From: Endozoicomonas gorgoniicola | GTDB taxonomy: Bacteria > Pseudomonadota > Gammaproteobacteria > Pseudomonadales > Endozoicomonadaceae | Assembly (NCBI RefSeq): GCF_025562715.2 | Contig: NZ_JAPFCC010000001.1 | Span: forward strand, 1,754,501 to 1,818,500 | DNA: 64,000 bases | Direction of reading: 5' to 3' | Shown here: piece after piece, positions 61,404 through 64,000 of the stretch | Position numbering within the stretch: the first letter of the stretch is position 1 | Layout of the letters: every line of letters starts with the position of its first letter | Made by a program: the position numbers and the translations under genes | The notes under the pieces: generated by a model | Databases searched by the model: none | Seen by the model: only the letters and a program-made list of their open reading frames with translations | Told to the model about the DNA's origin: nothing

Positions 61404-61474
61404 TACGTCCAATATTTTTGATCCAGCTGCTACTTATGGCAGCAGCTGGGTTAAGGTTGTCGCCCTATTGTTGA

Positions 61475-61618
61475 TTATTTTTTCTTTTGATTAGGGTTTA
61501 GCTGCTTGCCTCTGTTTCCCTGATTCTGATCATACTGGCGATTAGTACCAGAGCTTCCTCTATTGGCATTTTGCATATTTGCTGCATTATCTTCTGGCTT
61601 GATATTATCTTTGCTCAT
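61475..61618 (-). CDS. Small Asn/Gln-rich protein
   Basis: Encodes 47 residues, too short for most gene finders, with GAGAG about eight bases upstream. The sequence is Asn-rich and hydrophilic, ending NRGKQLNPNQKKK. Short proteins with a GNRGKQLNPN-like tail occur in other proteobacteria as unknowns. It is probably disordered. It stands alone upstream of ravA. Confidence 0.5.
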   Translation of the reverse strand: MSKDNIKPEDNAANMQNANRGSSGTNRQYDQNQGNRGKQLNPNQKKK

Positions 61619-61657
61619 TTTCAATTCTCTCATATCAGTAAATATGGATAGATTACG

Positions 61658-61951
61658 CTATGACATAGCATTGCGCCTTCGCTTAAACCTTTTCTCGTAG
61701 GACTGTCGATTGAGCAAAGTCATTTCACTTTTATTGCTCTCGGATTTGAGCAGGAGTCTGTGATTTTTTCCTACATGAAATCGAACGAGGCTATCGTTAC
61801 TACGAATTTTCTTACCTCCAAGCGCCAGGTAAGGGACTCCAGCGTTTAGAGCATTAACCAGATGAACAATCCTTTTTCTGTGGCTATGAGGCAGATTTGT
61901 CCATATTATTGGGAGAATCAGACGTTTGCGGCCTTTAGCTTGAAATTCTGG
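61658..61951 (-). pseudogene. Truncated hypothetical gene, 3' part
   Basis: About 95 codons of sensible sequence without a start (LILPIIWTNLPHSHRKRIVH, later SLVRFHVGKNHRLLLKSE) end at the stop 61658-61660. The frame is closed upstream by TGA exactly where a fragment of IS1-family end begins (61951). The 5' part was therefore lost by an insertion or deletion. The family is not recognised. Confidence 0.45.
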
Positions 61952-61998
61952 TCACGTTTCAAACAAGTTATTACCACTTTCGTGAGCTGAAGTGGTTT
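61951..61998 (-). mobile_element. Solo IS1-family end
   Basis: GGTCACGTTTCAAACA at 61951-61966 is identical to the inner part of the right end of the IS1 remnant (complement of 53638-53653), and similarity continues for about 45 bases including the last codons of an InsB frame. The rest of the element is gone. It lies between two truncated genes. Confidence 0.6.
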
Positions 61999-62005
61999 CT
62001 GCTAC

Positions 62006-63034
62006 TTAAAGAGAAGACTGATTGTCTGCAGTCAGCTGACCGAGCCAACTATTACGTTTTAGCTCAAGTTCTGCCCGTTTTTTTTCACTGGCATCAATCC
62101 AGAGGTGCCCCTTAAAGCCATCCAGAATAACTTTCTGACCGTCACAGGTTTGCTTTATTCCATTTTCCGCTTTAACAATGCTGGGAATTCCCAGTAATCT
62201 AGCCAGAATAGCGCTATGAGATGTTTTGCCACCGCCGGTCAGGCAAATACCCAGTACTTTGTCCGGATCGAGATTGACGGTGTCAGAAGGAGCCAGATCG
62301 TTCGCCAGCAGAATAACAGGGGAGTTAATCTCCAAAGCAGGAAGTCCATGCTCTAGCAGATGAGTTAACAAGCGACGACCGATGTCTATAATATCGCTCG
62401 CTCGCTGACGGGTATATTCAACCTCTGAAGAGCGATAAAGTTCAACCAGTGTGTTGACTGCATTAACCCACGCCTGCTCAGCACAGAGGCCGTTAGATAT
62501 AGAATGATGAACACTTTCCTGCAGTTCTTGATCATCCAGTAATACTGAGTGGGCATCAAATATTGAAGCGGCTTCAGACCCAACAGAATCAAGGTTTTTT
62601 TGATAAAGTTGCTGCAACTCAATGATGGTAGCATCCAGAGCTGCGGTAAAGTTTTGCCACTCAACACTCTCCCCCTTACTCTTACGCTCAGGAAGTTCTG
62701 GAATCCCGAAGTGATAGTGCATAACCTGTCCAAATGCTATGCCGTCGGAAGCCGCCAGTCCTGTTACAGCGCCTTCTAAGGATTCTGCTTTTTCAGTGTC
62801 GTTTTCGTTTAGTTCGGTTGAACAGCTATGAATATCCTCGCCAAAATGTTCTTCAGCCAGTTTCTGAAAAGCCGCAACAGCCTGTTGAGCCTCAGGGCCT
62901 GAGGCAACAAAACGAATTTCGTCGTTTCTGCGAACGGCAAGAGTTGCAATCTGATTAAGGCTACGGGCGTCAGCTGATTGATCACCTTTTAAAAGGGGTA
63001 TTGCGCCCATTCCCTCGAAAAGTTCACTGTGCAT
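62006..63034 (-). pseudogene. dhaM-like phosphotransferase gene, 5'-truncated
   Basis: Encodes 342 residues matching the C-terminal two thirds of DhaM, the PTS component that phosphorylates dihydroxyacetone kinase. The first 65 residues are the second half of an HPr domain (SLNQIATLAVRRNDEI), without the active-site His. A PEP-utilising EI-like part follows, with its active His in GGKTSHSAILARLLGIPSIV. The EIIA-like N-terminal domain is missing, and a stop closes the frame just upstream, next to an IS3 remnant. It probably cannot function in phosphotransfer. Confidence 0.75.
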
Positions 63035-63059
63035 AAATCACACTACTATTGACGATCTG

Positions 63060-63337
63060 CATTGAAAAATTTAGTGGGTGTGCTGACTGATTCTTGGCAA
63101 GACCTCTGGAATCCCCTGGAGCAGTTGCCGCTTCCACTGGCTGACCTGAACGGCTGCGATTTCATGCTCGCTGGCCAGCTGATTTATGGTTTTATTTCCC
63201 TTGTAGGCTTCCAGTGCTACCTGTGCCTTGAATTCAGGCTTGTGTCGTTTTCTTTTTGCTGCCATGACTCCCTCCTGAAAGGGTATATTACAGCCAGAAA
63301 ACTTAACTTAGCTACCTGTCCAGTTTATGGGATCCAT
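63060..63337 (-). mobile_element. IS3-family remnant
   Basis: The end TGGATCCCATAAACTGGACA (complement of 63318-63337) is a typical IS3-family terminal repeat. A truncated OrfA (63071-63265) follows after AGGAGGGAG. OrfB and the other end are missing. The remnant borders the truncated dhaM gene. Confidence 0.8.
63071..63265 (-). pseudogene. IS3-family OrfA, truncated
   Basis: Sixty-four residues read KRKRHKPEFKAQVALEAYKG and VQVSQWKRQLLQGIPEVL, the HTH and start of the leucine-zipper region of IS3 OrfA. The usual last 25 to 40 residues are replaced by an unrelated tail. Confidence 0.8.
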
Positions 63338-63375
63338 CATAGTAAGCACAAAAAATCCCTAGAATAGCTGCCATG

Positions 63376-63489
63376 GTAACTGCTCCAAAAAGTGTAGAAA
63401 AAAATGCACTTTTTCAGAGGGCACCCCCTGATTTTATTGGGCTGTAGCTTACTGACCTGGAAAATTGCCTACGAATTATGAGCAGTTAC
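63376..63489. mobile_element. Miniature IS66-type element (MITE, 114 bp)
   Basis: It has the same end sequence as the IS66 element here: GTAACTGCTC at 63376-63385 and the complement GAGCAGTTAC at 63480-63489. Flanking 8-mers CTGCCATG (63368-63375) and TTGCCATG (63490-63497) look like a slightly changed target duplication. There is no coding capacity. It was probably mobilised by an IS66 transposase. Confidence 0.7.
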
Positions 63490-63611
63490 TTGCCATGCCT
63501 AGACGCTTGTTTGTATTATTCAAAGTTACCTTTCGCATCGATGATATGGTGGAGATTCAGAAAGATAACGATGCTGGATTGAGGAATCCAAAATAAAAAA
63601 ATGGATTAATT

Positions 63612-64000
63612 ATGAACACAATAAAAATGAAAACAGAAGTCGCAAATTGTTTGACAACAGTCCAACTAAAAAACCTCTTCAATAATAACACATTATTATT
63701 ACGTCTTCCCGAGTTTTTTGATCCGTTTTCATGCGCAACATTGAGCCAGAAGATACATCAGAGAATGCCTCTTGGGTTTTATGAAAATGCCCCAAAAATT
63801 GGCCGGATCGGGAAAGCATTCTATGAAACTATTTCAAACCCTGATTCTCATGATGAATATTTTCAGAACTCGTCCCAATGGATTGAGAATCTACGGAAGT
63901 GCTGTTTTCCTTACATTAGTCCGATTGATGCTTTGCGAGTAATGCTAGATGATTTGTGGCCCAAAGGTTCAACAGTTGCATCACTCGACGGGCGAAGAAT
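63612..64000 (+). CDS. Probable 2-oxoglutarate/Fe(II) oxygenase, N-terminal part
   Basis: An open frame from ATG 63612 runs off the right edge (129 codons seen). Sequence such as LLRLPEFFDPFSCATLSQKI and CCFPYISPIDALRVMLDDLW, then STVASLDGRR, resembles the N-terminal region of a 2OG-Fe(II) oxygenase group. The iron-binding H-x-D and the 2OG Arg would lie beyond the window, so the call is tentative. The gene follows the miniature element by about 120 bases. Confidence 0.45.
   Translation, partial: MNTIKMKTEVANCLTTVQLKNLFNNNTLLLRLPEFFDPFSCATLSQKIHQRMPLGFYENAPKIGRIGKAFYETISNPDSHDEYFQNSSQWIENLRKCCFPYISPIDALRVMLDDLWPKGSTVASLDGRR

Overview
The window reads as chromosomal DNA of a marine gammaproteobacterium. 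The combination of a Mu-like prophage, a valine-catabolism operon, a Salmonella SPI-4-like type I secretion locus and very dense, varied insertion sequences (IS1634, IS200/IS605, ISL3, ISKra4, IS1, IS66, two IS630 types, IS3) fits an Endozoicomonas-type animal symbiont. That genus call is inference from gene content; no 16S rRNA gene lies in the window.

Region 1 (1 to about 19,700) is the late half of a Mu-like transposable prophage. The Mu-type head module (F end, I/Z protease and scaffold, T capsid, gp35/36/G/37-like) is followed by a P2/Mu contractile tail module (V, W, J, I, H, then FI sheath, FII tube, E/E', T tape measure, U, X, D). One accessory gene carries an IS1634 element with an exact 6-bp target duplication. 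The head and sheath operons share an upstream 20-bp dyad motif.

Region 2 (19,640 to 26,000) has a repeat-rich spacer, a winged-helix regulator, a HiPIP gene divergent from a KfrA-like coiled-coil gene with two strong inverted repeats between them, a tyrosine recombinase, an O-methyltransferase, and a LIM-domain/DA1-like zinc peptidase that seems to lack an ATG start.

Region 3 (26,049 to 37,163) holds a six-component type I secretion locus: HlyD adaptor, MotB/SiiA-like protein, TolC-like protein, MotA/SiiB-like protein, ABC exporter and an RTX adhesin. The adhesin gene is broken by an IS200-type element and a terminal frameshift, while the export genes look intact.

Region 4 (37,300 to 51,100) contains an ISL3 element, a five-gene valine/branched-chain acyl-CoA degradation operon, two identical tRNA-Cys genes, a BrnQ branched-chain amino acid carrier preceded by an apparent Leu/Val/Ile-rich leader peptide, a secreted protein, a Mut7-C protein and an AAA ATPase.

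Region 5 (51,300 to 64,000) is a genome-decay zone. An ISKra4 element sits inside the end of a dead IS1. Next come an integrase stub with a tRNA-Leu 3' fragment, then a ravA-viaA operon hit by three separate insertion sequences. A 5'-truncated dhaM, an IS3 remnant and an IS66-derived miniature element follow. The window ends inside a probable 2-oxoglutarate/Fe(II) oxygenase gene.
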